Notes under the pieces: model-generated
Databases searched by the model: none
Told to the model about the DNA's origin: nothing
The model's input: the letters and a program-made list of their open reading frames with translations, nothing else
Part shown: in pieces, positions 42,867-53,832 of the stretch
Layout: each line of letters begins with the position of its first letter
Position numbering within the stretch: position 1 is the stretch's first letter
Program-made: the position numbers and the translations under genes
NCBI GenBank assembly: GCA_023853785.1
Contig: JAJIRX010000557.1
Coordinates: forward strand, 744,001 to 808,000
DNA length: 64,000 bases
Source: Psilocybe azurescens
Lineage: Eukaryota; Basidiomycota; Agaricomycetes; Agaricales; Agrocybaceae
Direction: 5' to 3'

Positions 42867-45444
42867 ATGTCCTCGCCAGGGACTGTGAGTTCGCCATTGT
42901 CGATTTCTCCCACTCGTCGACGAAGTCTGTCGCCGAGTGAGCTTAGTGATGGCAATTCAATTCGACAGCCACGACACTCCCCTACACTAACCCGTTCTTT
43001 CGATCCCAATGACCCTCAGGTGAGGGAGAGACAGCGCACTATGGACGTTGATATGGCCATGCAGCTTTCTCTGGCCAGGCGGGAGACCCTGCATTCATCT
43101 CCTGTGGCCACGTTCCCTAGTCCAGGTGGGCTGTCCGGTCAACAACAGCCTCTCTCCGACCACTCCTTTCCACCACTGGGGTCCCCTGATGAAGAGGAGC
43201 ACGGAATGAGGGATGACGCTGTTAGAAAAGACACAGTATTCGAGCATGCTGCCGATGCTGATCTCACTATCCCTTCAACTCATGAATCCCAAACTCTCCA
43301 TCGCTCGGACCCATCACTGCCTTTGCATCCTACAGAGGATCTCCAAGCGAGCAATTTTGGACTGCCAACATATCAGGCCAATGTCTCGCAGTCTGTTTTC
43401 GATTTTACACCCATGGAGGAATGGGCCGCTGCGGAAAAGACTAAACTGGGATTTAGCTCACCTCTAAATACACGATTTCAGGTCAATCCTATCCGTGGGC
43501 GATCCAAACTCGACTCTGAGGTTAAACCTCCCCATTCTCTCCTGAAGCTGAAACCCATGAAGCTACCAGACATACTGGGACTGTCAATGAAGGGGCTGTT
43601 GCATCAGGCTCCAATCTCGCTCCTATTCAAACGGGCTCTCCACTGGCAGCTGCTTCCGAAGATGCACAATCTGACCGACCACTTCGACACCGTAAATTAA
43701 GCCAGAGCAACCCACATCCGCGCTCGCACCGAAAAGGCATCGGAGGCAAAATGGCTTTATTCGAGTCTGCGCCGACAGATACACCCTCCTTCTCCGCCCG
43801 TCTAGGACTCGTTCTAGGGCACCAAGGCGGTCCCATTGCTTCAGGGCCTTCTTACGACCACATCGCAGGTGTCCCCCATACAGGCTCCGCAGGTGGCATC
43901 CTTAATACAGGCCACGATCGGCCGTACAGATTTTCTTTCTACTCCAATGCAATCAGCGCCACTATACATGCACGAAGTCTAAGTGAATTGCCTGCGGAGG
44001 GGCAGACATTTGAACAGCTTTTTGCGGGCGCGTCGCATCAACCCAATGGCATTCCGATGGGGAATACCTCTTCTGGTACTGATGGAATGGCAGGAAGGGA
44101 CCGAGGGTCTGCATTCTCACCTCCTTATCAGGATACTGTGAAACCTATGAGCCCGGGAGAAGGTGCAGGTTATTTCCCAATTAACGGGAATAATGGCCAT
44201 TCGCTCAACGGACACAAGCGGCCAGGTGTTGGTCCAGAGAAGATGGGTCCTAGTGGAGGAATGAACACGTTATCGGATGACCAGGATGGCAACACTTGGT
44301 GGTTGGATGTGCAAAGTCCAACGGATGAGGAGATGAAGATGCTCAGCAAGGTTCGGTCTTTCCTTTTCTCTTCCTTTTGCTATATCTAAGCACAATGCAT
44401 TCTTTCAGGTCTTCTCTATTCATCCTCTCACAACCGAAGATATTTTGATGGAAGAAACTCGTGAAAAGATCGAGTTATTCCGCAACTACTACCTCGTGTG
44501 TTTCCGCTCTTTCGATCAGGATCCATACAGTCCCACCCACCTTGAGCCCCTGAATATGTATATCATCGTCTTCCGCCAGGGCATATTGTCCTTCCATTTC
44601 CGCCCCACTCCACATCCACAGAACGTGCGTCGGCGCATCAAACAGCTTAAAGACTACATCAGCGTCACCTCAGATTGGATTTCATACGCCCTAATCGATG
44701 ATATCACGGATGCCTTTGGTCCATTAATTCAAGGAATTGAGTACGAAGTAGACAGCATTGATGAGTTGGTGTTGATCTTGAAAGAAGCTGAGCAGAGTGA
44801 CATGTTGAGGAGAATTGGGACATGCCGGAAAAAGGTGATGGGCCTTTTAAGGTTAATGGGAAATAAGGCGGATGTCGTTAAAGGATTGGCCAAGAGGTGC
44901 AACGAAAACTGGAGAGTAGCACCTACTTCGGACATTGTGAGTTTCTCTGTCCACGTTAATAATTTTTACTGAGACATGGCTCCGCTATCAAGGGTCTCTA
45001 TCTCTCGGATATTCAGGTCCGTCGAGTTTTCATAATTCTACATAGATTATCACTGACTCGTCAACTGTAGGATCATTTGATCACGATGACCCAGAATCTG
45101 AATCATTATGAAAAGATTCTTTCGCGATCGCATTCCAACTATCTTGCACAAATTTCTATCGAGATGACTAACGCAAACAATCAAATCAACGACGTGCTCA
45201 GCAAGCTGACAGCTCTGGGTACCGTGCTGATTCCTATGAATCTGGTTACCGGTTCGTTTTTAATTCACCACGCAGTACATCCAGCTGACGACTTCTTTCT
45301 CCAATAGGTCTTTGGGGTATGAACGTTCATGTGCCTGGTCAAGATGTTCCGGGTTATGCGTGGTTTATATCGATTATTGCATGCCTTGCTGCATTTGCTC
45401 TTATTGGTGGATATTCGACATATCGCTTCATGGTTCGTCGTTGA
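42867..45444 (+). CDS. CorA/Alr-Mnr2 type magnesium transporter
   Basis: Mg2+ channel/transporter of the fungal CorA branch (plasma-membrane Alr1 or vacuolar Mnr2). The long N-terminal cytosolic region is Ser/Pro-rich (MSSPGTVSSPLSISPTRRRS), with conserved islands MALFESAPTDTPSFSARLG, FSFYSNAISATIHARSLSEL and WWLDVQSPTDEEMKMLSKVF. The core follows: SIHPLTTEDILMEETREKIE, LFRNYYLVCFRSFDQDPYSP, NMYIIVFRQGILSFHFRPTP, DWISYALIDDITDAFGPLIQ and NQINDVLSKLTALGTVLIPM. The pore signature is NLVTGLWGMNVHVPG (GMN), and the second membrane helix is WFISIIACLAAFALIGGYST. A one-base slip at the C run 43530-43533 lies in the low-complexity N-terminus. The start could be 42867 or the in-frame ATG at 42828. 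Which membrane it sits in cannot be told from sequence. Confidence 0.92.
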
Positions 45445-46015
45445 CATTTTCACGACATGATACACGACAACGACACGAAATATTTATCTGGAGCGGCTAA
45501 CGCTTTCTCTCCTTTCATTCGGAACTTTCATTTGAAGCATCCCATTTTATGTTCTCTCAAGTTTATCAATCATGCCGTTTCACAAAAGAATGACCCTCCA
45601 TCTTCTGTCTACCGCTGTTTCCTGTTTCCTTATGGCAGCGAAGCTGTATCTCGGAATACCTTTGTTCTTTTAGACATGCTTTATCTCGTCCTTTGCCCCT
45701 TTATGAGGGATCCAAATTTTGGACTATTTGCTACAGTACTAGATGTCGTGCATTCTCTTTTATACGATCACACGCAACGTATGCTATCTTTGTACACTTT
45801 TTACTTCAATGCATTAAGATATTCTAGATGTTTATGAAGCTGTAATACTACTTGGGTTTCGTCCAACATGTTTCTTATTTCGTTGAGCTTGGGTCAAAAT
45901 CGTTGGCTGTGACATCTCCGGATACACTTCGGTACAAATGTCCGTTCCGTAACTTCCGTTTGCGTTGTGCTTCTTTCCGCGATCCATTGAAGCCCTCGAC
46001 TTTGTTTGAATTTAT
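45445..46015. other. Intergenic region
   Basis: About 570 bp between the CorA and PGAP1 genes. The frame at 45457-45837 is open but has no recognised motif. No gene called. Confidence 0.4.
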
Positions 46016-49000
46016 ATGCCCAGATTTGCGGTATTCTTTCTTGGACTATCCTCATTGGTGGCAGTCCTCCTTTTCTATCTTGCTAGCTCCGATATTTCCA
46101 AAAATCTTTCACCACAAGGATGTCGCATGTCATGGATGTCACCGTCATATGTACTGCAAGCTGACTTCAACTCGACCTGGAGTCCCCTGGCGCGTAGATA
46201 TTCGCTATGGCTGTACCGGGAAGTTGGCTGGGACTCTCCACAGGTTCGTATCTCTACTCAAGACGTCCGAATTGGGCATTGGAATGATGTGGTGTTCTAC
46301 AGGCAGAAGGACTACGACAAGGCTCTTTGCCTGTTCTGTTCATACCGGGCAACGCTGGATCCTCCCACCAAGTCCGTTCAATAGCATCTTCTGCTTCAAG
46401 ACAATACTTCTCGTCTCCGCATGTCGTGTCTCCAGCATTTAGTGCGCGTTCTTCGAGGCCATTGGATTTCTATGCTGGTACGTGTGCATTCATGTTCGCC
46501 TAGTTTTGCGCTGAACTGACAGACGTTCCTTAGTGGAGTTCAATGAAGATCTTTCCGCTTTCCATGGTTCTACACTTGAATCGCAAATATCATATACCAA
46601 AGCAGCAATTGCGTACATATTATCCATGTACCCCCCGGAAACAACTATTACTGTCATGGGGCACTCTATGGGAGGTATCGTCGCCACTGCGTTGCTGCCC
46701 TCAGACAAAATATCTGTTATCATCACTATGTCGACCCCACACACCCTACCACCAGCTCGGTTTGACTCTCGGATCGACCAACTTTATGCAAGGTTACAGC
46801 AAACACTCGACGAGGATTCTACCCCTATTGTTTCCATCTGTGGTGGTGCGACGGACATGATGATTCCATCTGAATCGTGTATCCTACCAAGGATCCGAAA
46901 GGATGTATTTAGGAGGACGGTCTTCACTTCTGCTTTGGAGGGTGCGTGGACTGGAGTGGGGCACCGGGAAATGGTCTGGTGTCATCAGGTTCGTTGGAGG
47001 GTTGCACGAGCCGCACTAGAACTTGGCGCAGTGGAAACATTACATTCCAGAGCAATTGTACTTGACAAGTGGCTACGAGATGGACATTCGCTTCCACCAA
47101 AAGTCATCAATTCTGATGAATTTGAAACGTCGCTCGCGGATGTGTCTACCCTTCCATTAGGACAAAAGCTGATTCTCAAAAATGCGAATGCCCCAAATAT
47201 CTATCTGTTGCCTGTGTCGGACGAGCCTCCAACTCAAAGGCTTACTGTTCTGGTATCTCAAGGCTCAATAACACCTGTGTCACCAGAAAATCATATATCG
47301 TTGAAAGTCTCCATCTTTACCTGTACGGGATCACCTGTATCTGTGCGATGCACTCCTTTACAGCCAGAAACGCTGAAACTCGTTCCTAATCCTATGCCTG
47401 CGACAGATTTCCCTGTTCCTGATGGTTCGGACGAGTCTGAAGGCATAGTGCTATTTGAGGGCTATGCCCCGCGTAGGGGCGCTCACCATTGGATCGGTAT
47501 AAAAGTCGAAAATGCAGACGGTCAAGGATGGGTAAGTGCAGGTCTCGATTTCAGCAAATCAAATACCGTTGAGGCCAGTACCTTATGTAAGTCATATCTA
47601 CTTATACAAATCGTGCGGCACACTGATCTTTCTACCTTTAGCTTTGCTTACGGGACCGCTATCAATATCCATTCCTGAACATGGAGGATTGAGTACTTCA
47701 TTTACATTCCCGAATCTACTCTCGAGTGCCCTACTTGTCTATCGCGTAACCCCCAGAGGTTTTCTATGCCTTCTTGCTCAGGTTTGTTTGTCAATTGCTG
47801 TTAATCGTCATTTTCTTATCAAAGGCTCGGATAGAATCACTTATGCCCCCATTGCTGGTACATACTTCTAGCCCGGAGGAGACACACTATTTCCCACTGG
47901 CGAAAGTGCCCAACAAACGTATCTTGCTCCATACTCATTTGGCCGCACCCTTTATTGATCAATCTCGACATTTTCCATCGGCGCTAAATTTCACAATTTA
48001 TTCCTCTGCTGAATCGGAATGTAGGAATGAGTTCGCCACATTTAGCCTTGCTATAGATTGGTCGGCAACACTGGGTAGATGGGCTTCTCGGTATCTAATG
48101 ACACTCGTAGCATGGTCCTATGGTGTTGCAGCGACTATCGTCTTTCTTGCATGGTCTCACCAAGATCAGGGTGGTAGGTCTCGCATTGAAGTCGATGTCT
48201 TCCTTTCTCAACAGGCTTACAAGATTTTGATTCATAGGATTGATGACTGGCGTCGGAGAGTGTATATCTCGCTATGCCAATCTTTTACTTCGATACCTTC
48301 TTCCAGGATCTGTTGTGCTGTCCGTTCTACCTCTTCCAGAGACGCTTTATCTTGGTAACAAGGGGACCCTTTTTCTTACGCCAATAGCACCTCTTCTCTT
48401 GTTCATCGCAAGCGGCATTGTGTGCGTGAGCTGGTGGGTGCTATGCATCCTTCTGACAATAACTGGCGAGACCAGCGTTTTCATATTTGGAAGGTCCGTG
48501 ACTGAGTCAGATCTTTTTGTCAATTGGTAACATGATGGTTTATCTTTAGCCGACGCGAGAATGTTAGCGTGCCTAAGACTACTGTATTTTCTTTGACAAT
48601 TATTTGTGCCGCCATCTTCCTCTTCGTTCCTTGGCAGGTTGCCTATGTGGGGTGTTGGGTGCTGCACCTCTACACCTGTGCTTCGTCGATACAACAACTT
48701 TCAATCTTGGAGCAACAGACTGATGCAGTACCCCTTGTCGACCGCTCAAGAAGGCACGATATGGAACTTCAAGGAAATAGGCCATCGGACATTCGGGATA
48801 CCAAACGAGATAACCTCAATCATAACCTACATTTGCTGTTGCTCATGACATGGCTATTGCCATTAACTGCTCCAGTGCTCGCCGTGTGGGTGCGGACACT
48901 ATTAACTGCTGGATATACAACCCCATTCGATGGAGATCACAATTTCCTCGCTGTCCTTCCATTCCTCGTCCTTACTGACTATGCATCGTGGGTTCAAGGG

Positions 49001-49247
49001 AAGTTGTTTGATAGAGCAAGGTAAATACTCTTCTTCTATTTATATGATACTCTGCTGAGCGGTCTATGCTAGTTTTGAAAGACATGTGTCTTTCCGCTGG
49101 TTGTTCGCTGCCCTGGCGGCAACAGCCTTTCTGTTTGGGTCTCGAAAACCATACCTCATCCTTGACTGCGCACGCGTTGTGGCGTGGATTATAGTAATTT
49201 GTACAATCGGACGTCGCTATTGGGGAGGCTCGCCATGGAGATTTTGA
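46016..49247 (+). CDS. BST1: GPI inositol-deacylase (PGAP1/Bst1)
   Basis: ER lipase that removes the inositol acyl chain of GPI anchors, needed for GPI-protein exit and quality control. Start MPRFAVFFLGLSSLVAVLLF is a signal anchor. Next: MSPSYVLQADFNSTWSPLAR, LPVLFIPGNAGSSHQVRSIA, VEFNEDLSAFHGSTLESQIS and the nucleophile elbow VMGHSMGGIVATALL (Ser). Then ITMSTPHTLPPARFDSRIDQ and GVGHREMVWCHQVRW, which carries the probable catalytic His region. The C-terminal third has multiple membrane helices (LLLFIASGIVCVSWWVLCIL, TVFSLTIICAAIFLFVPWQV, LLLMTWLLPLTAPVLAV) and ends RYWGGSPWRF. Introns are seen near 46244-46297, 46479-46533, 47587-47640, 47781-47825, 48173-48238, 48495-48549 and 49021-49071. 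About 940 residues, a normal length. No frame slip seen. Confidence 0.92.
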
Positions 49248-49579
49248 AAGCCAAAATGTATCTCAGTAGATAGAACAATAATCACATAATTTATGCTTGA
49301 TTCTGAATCAACACCTGTGAGAATCACTGTCAACAATTGCGCCCGCATTTCTTGATGTGATGGTCATGGAGACATGTTCTGGTCAGTGCTTGGCGGCACA
49401 CTGCTGTCCGGCCGGGGTTCATTGGTAAATTATATGCAGCTTGCGGCTGTGCCTGCCGGTGGTGGCGGTGTTTATGTACTCTACTATATAAAGCGATCGC
49501 CCTGAAATTAACCTTGAGCCAGAGATCTCATACTCAAATCGACCCCAGCAACTACCAGGATCATATACCAATCCCCTCA
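49248..49579. other. Intergenic region
   Basis: About 330 bp of promoter region for the metacaspase gene. A TATATAAAG-like element at about 49485-49493 (ctactatataaagcgatcg) lies roughly 90 bp upstream of the ATG and is a plausible TATA box. Confidence 0.5.
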
Positions 49580-52575
49580 ATGTGGAACGATCATCACAAC
49601 CAAGCTCCCGGCTTTCCAAGTGAAGCGCCCGCTCCAGAGTACGCTTATCTCTTGTCTTTCTTCTGATAATCTCTTAATGTGACGACTCTCACTAGCTTCC
49701 CCAGCTTTCCCGGCGGCACGTAAGATCAAACCCACCGTCTTGTGTTAGCATTCCCTGAAGCACCTTTGTGTTGTAGAGGTGCATATGGCATCCCCACTCC
49801 TCAACCAGGGATTCCACACCCTCAACCAGGGATTCCACACCCTCAACCAGGGATTCCACACCCTCAACCAGGGATTCCACACCCTCAACCAGGGATCCCA
49901 CACCCGCAACCGGGATACAGCCCCGGATATTCTCCATCGTATGGACCACATCCAGGAGCCCCACCGTCTGGGTATGTGTGTAATATCTGCTTTCGATGAA
50001 TTATGTATCCATACTTCGATAATCATAGATACAGTGCACCTTCGTCTGGGTGAGTCTCTTTCAAATTATTTGACTGAATAAAAATTGATGTTTACGACAT
50101 CTACTAGCTACGGGCCTCCATCTGGACCTCCCTCTTCTGGGTGAGTCATATCCCACACGCGAATAACACATCTTACGTCTCGACCAAGATATGGGTTCCC
50201 TTCGGGACCTCCGTCTTCGGGGTGCGTCACCTATACCAATCCCATTTGCAAAGGCTGATCATAACTCAACAGCTACGGTGCACCCGCAGGCCCTCCTCCA
50301 TCTGGGTAAGTTGGTCCTACAAATATATTTATCAAGCGACAATTTACATGTTAACAAGTTACGGAGCACCTCCTGGTCATCCTCCCTCTGGGTAAGCTTT
50401 GGGTGCTTAGGAGCCGTTTAAAGCTTTTTAACCCTCTTTCAGCTATAGCGCACCTCCTGGCCCACCTCCTTCGGGGTAAGCTTTGGGTGCTTAGGAACCG
50501 TGTAAAAAATTAACCCTCTTTCAGCTATAGCGCGCCTCCTGGCCCCCCTTCCTCTGCTAGCAGAGGATTCCCGGACAACAATATCACCAACAACATCAGC
50601 AAGGAGGATATGGAGCTTCGTGAGTTTTTGAGTATATGAAATGAACGGAAGTAAGATTAACTTTTTATGCAGTGGGGAGGTGCCTACCGTCCTCCGCGTA
50701 TGTTTTTGATTTCACGTTACCTGATTCAACCACTCAGCTGTTACTGGAATTACAGAAGGGCCTCCTCCGCGTCCCCCTACTCAAGTTCAGAATTACGGAC
50801 CTCAGTTCGAAGGCGCTAACCATCGAACTATGCAACCTTCCTTCCAATATTCACAATGCACTGGAAAGAAGAAGGCTCTCTGTGTATGTCACAGTACAAC
50901 ATAGCTGCATCTTGAATCCTAATGCATGTGTCAGATCGGAATAAATTACTTCGGACAAGCTGGAGAACTTAGAGGATGCATCAATGACGTTCACAATATC
51001 CAAAAATTTATCACCAGTGAGTTACTTTGGATATGTTTTTAGGAATACCTTTCGACGTTCTCTTTCAAACAGAACACTACGGCTACAAGAAGGAGGATAT
51101 TGTAACTTTAACTGATGATTCCGATAATCCTGCAAATAAGCCTACTCGAGAAAATATCGTAAGTCATGTAATCACTAGTGTTGCATTATTGCATGGCTGA
51201 TAGGTGCTGAAGCTTCGTGCCATGCAATGGCTCGTGCGAGGGGCATCTCCGAACGACTCTTTGTTTTTCCATTGTAAGGCATTTCCATTTAATTTGGACT
51301 CCAGGTCGCTTATTTCATTGCAAGATTCCGGACATGGTGGCCAAACGAAAGATACTGATGGGGACGAAGGTGATGGATATGACGAAGGTAAATCTTGTAT
51401 ATTAAGTATATTTCTGTCCCGTGATGCTGATATTTTGTGCTTCAAGTCATTTATCCTGTGCGTAGATTCACAGGTTAGATATGCATACGTTGACTCTTCT
51501 ATAGGTGGATTACGAATCCAAAGGCCATATTGTCGACGATGTAAGTTTTGATTTGTAATTGCATTCATGATTGACTGATGGTGGTAAAGCTTATGCACGA
51601 GGTGATGGTGAAATCCTTGCCGGCTGGCTGTCGCTTGACCGCAATCTTTGACGTGAGTCGTTCTTTCTGCGGTCACGTTTGAATCGTGTTTAAACTTTCA
51701 ATAGTCTTGTCATTCTGGTTCTGCTATGGGTGAGTCTTACTACTTTTCGCCCATTAACGTTTTTTTTTTTAACCCAAGTGCTGAAATCTCGATCTTCCAG
51801 ATCTGCCATACATTGTCAGTAAAGGGGATCGACATATTTCTTACTACTCTTATCTTACTTCAACTTCTTTTAGTATTCTACTGAAGGAAAGGTTAAAGAA
51901 CCCAACCTTGCAGCGGAAGCAGGTCAAGGACTTCTTTCAGCTGTCTCTTCCTACGCTAGAGGAGATATGGGCGGTGTATTCAAATCCGCGATGGGTCTGG
52001 TTAAGACTGCTACGGGAAATACACAGAAGGCAGAAAAAATTACCAAGGCAACAAGAACCAGCCCTGCAGATGTGGTACGTGCTCTGTTTGCCGTTCTGTG
52101 AGCGTTATAAAACGCGTGAATTAGATTTCCTGGAGTGGCTGCAAAGATTCTCAGACCAGCGCTGATGCCAATGAGGCTGGGTCTGCCACTGGAGCCATGA
52201 GCTATGTGAGTCGTCAAGAATGCTACCCATGTGTGTGTCCGTTACTCATCGTAAATTCTAGGCTTTCGTATCGGCTCTCTGTACGGGGGTTTTTTTTCAT
52301 TCCAAAAACATTTCGTATCTGATCGTTTATACAGCTGCCAATCAGCAACAGAGCTATCAACAGCTTCTGAATAGTATCCGTGAAATCTTGAAAGCGAAAT
52401 ATAGTCAGAAACCTCAGGTATGGCTTCCATTATCGAAGAGTTTATGGCTCATTGATGTTCGCGTTCACCAGCTCTCAAGCTCTCATCCCATGGTAAATCG
52501 GTCTCTTATAATAGCTGATTTTGCCAAGGGCTAACAGAATTTCAATAGGATACCAACATCATGTTTATTTGCTAA
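49580..52575 (+). CDS. Type I metacaspase
   Basis: Ca2+-dependent Arg/Lys-specific cysteine peptidase linked to stress responses and protein quality control. The N-terminus is a Pro/Gly/Tyr-rich prodomain. It contains PQPGIPH heptads (49799-49903) and a series of 11-residue YG(A/P)PxGPPxSG units, one per mini-exon (50029-50475). The catalytic domain follows: [69 protein letters not shown], the His motif [40 protein letters not shown] and the Cys motif DSCHSGSAM. The C-terminal part includes [43 protein letters not shown] and a predicted end DTNIMFIC. Both catalytic residues are present. About 18 short exons. Exon edges in the prodomain are clear because every unit restarts with TAY and ends TCTGG/TCGGG before GTRNG. 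Confidence 0.92.
49799..49903 (+). repeat. Coding 21-bp minisatellite in the metacaspase prodomain
   Basis: Four identical units of CCTCAACCAGGGATTCCACAC plus a fifth with one substitution and a decayed sixth. Each codes for PQPGIPH. The 21-bp period keeps the reading frame. Confidence 0.92.
50029..50524 (+). repeat. Tandem exon-intron duplications in the metacaspase prodomain
   Basis: One 21-nt exon (50029-50049) and five 33-nt exons (50108-50140, 50189-50221, 50273-50305, 50359-50391, 50443-50475), each in the same splice phase and each coding YGxPxGPPxSG. The introns 50392-50442 and 50476-50524 are almost identical (gtaagctttgggtgcttagg start, ttaaccctctttcag end), showing a recent duplication of exon plus intron. 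Confidence 0.9.
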
Positions 52576-53832
52576 ACATCGTAATACGTCAGTACAAGCG
52601 CTCAGTATAGTTTCCGAATTTCCGACCCCTCACAGCCGCCCAGATGTTGTATGAGTGAAGCATATTTATAGCCCAGTTTCTTTTTTCCACAGTATGCATA
52701 AATAAATAAAGATTGTTTTTATTTTGCGAGTACATATAACAACTTATTCCCCAGACATCGCTCGAAACTACGCATCTGGTTACACCTTTTACTCTTTTTT
52801 TACTGTTACGATCAGTTCAACAGGCACGAAGCTCGGAAGCAATTCAAAATAGCCGGCATGGAGGTTTGAAGATCATCCGCGTGGGTAAGCGAAGTTTATA
52901 ATTAGCACTCCAACGAGTCGAGATTGAACCTGATTCAGCTCTTAAACGGCGATGAAAATCCCAGTGGCTGACTCTAACTTGGTTCGATGGATGGATATAG
53001 GACCGGCTAGTGGTCAGGCGGGATTGATTCCTTGAAAGTTCGGATCAAGATAATCTGTGATTGGCTGTGATTGAGCAAAGACATCCTTGCGGTTGTAGTA
53101 ATTATTACCCCTGCAGGCAGTCATTCAACTCCATTTGCGCACCTCACAACCTCGAGGACCTAAGTGAATTCCTCGAGGATCTGTTTTATTGAGCTTTTGA
53201 CCCATTCGCATCTCCAAATAAAATAAAACAATGCGGAATCCAGACGAATTCTATTGTTTCAAATAGGAGTTGTATCGGTCTCAGTCAGGTCAAACTAGCA
53301 CCCACATGGGTCACGGTTGGGGTCACTGTAATTTGGTCATAAAAATAAGAAGGCTTTATGGACGGAACATAGGATACATGAAAAGTACAAAATAAGACAG
53401 CTGTTGCGATAATGAGCTTATTGCCAACGTTCCAACTGATCTCAATCACCCATTCCGAAAATGGCTTTTCACTACAGCCATTCAAATTCGAAACCAATGA
53501 TGGCGGGGCGTGTTTCGCAGTACGGTCTCATTAATTGTCTGGGAAGATCCTACCGACTACCTCGTTATTGAAGGCATTCTCAGTAGTTTGAACAGCTTTT
53601 TGTTCATATCCTGCGGCTGTTGACCTCGAGGGGAACCATTTGGGTTGATTACTATAAAGACAAAGGTGCCACAAGCTTTCTATTTCTGGAAATTTCCCAC
53701 GGAGAACCACCGCCGACTAACATAACCTTGCAAATTTGAACTCCGACAACTCACTCTCCTACATCGTTACTCCCAGAAAGCCTGGAAGGCGAGGTCAAAC
53801 CCTCCCCAAAATCCTGTGTTTCTGTTATAATT
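52576..53832. other. Intergenic region
   Basis: About 1.25 kb between the metacaspase and the KDM5-like gene. A minus-strand open frame at 53285-53497 has no motif or plausible splice partners. Nothing called. Confidence 0.45.

Noticed and set aside
45457..45837. 126-codon frame downstream of the CorA gene
   Set aside because: It starts in the CorA 3' flank, shows no motif, and its composition is non-coding-like.
49799..49903. Regularly spaced repeat that could be taken for a CRISPR array
   Set aside because: Units are contiguous 21-bp copies without unique spacers, are in frame inside a metacaspase exon, and the genome is eukaryotic.
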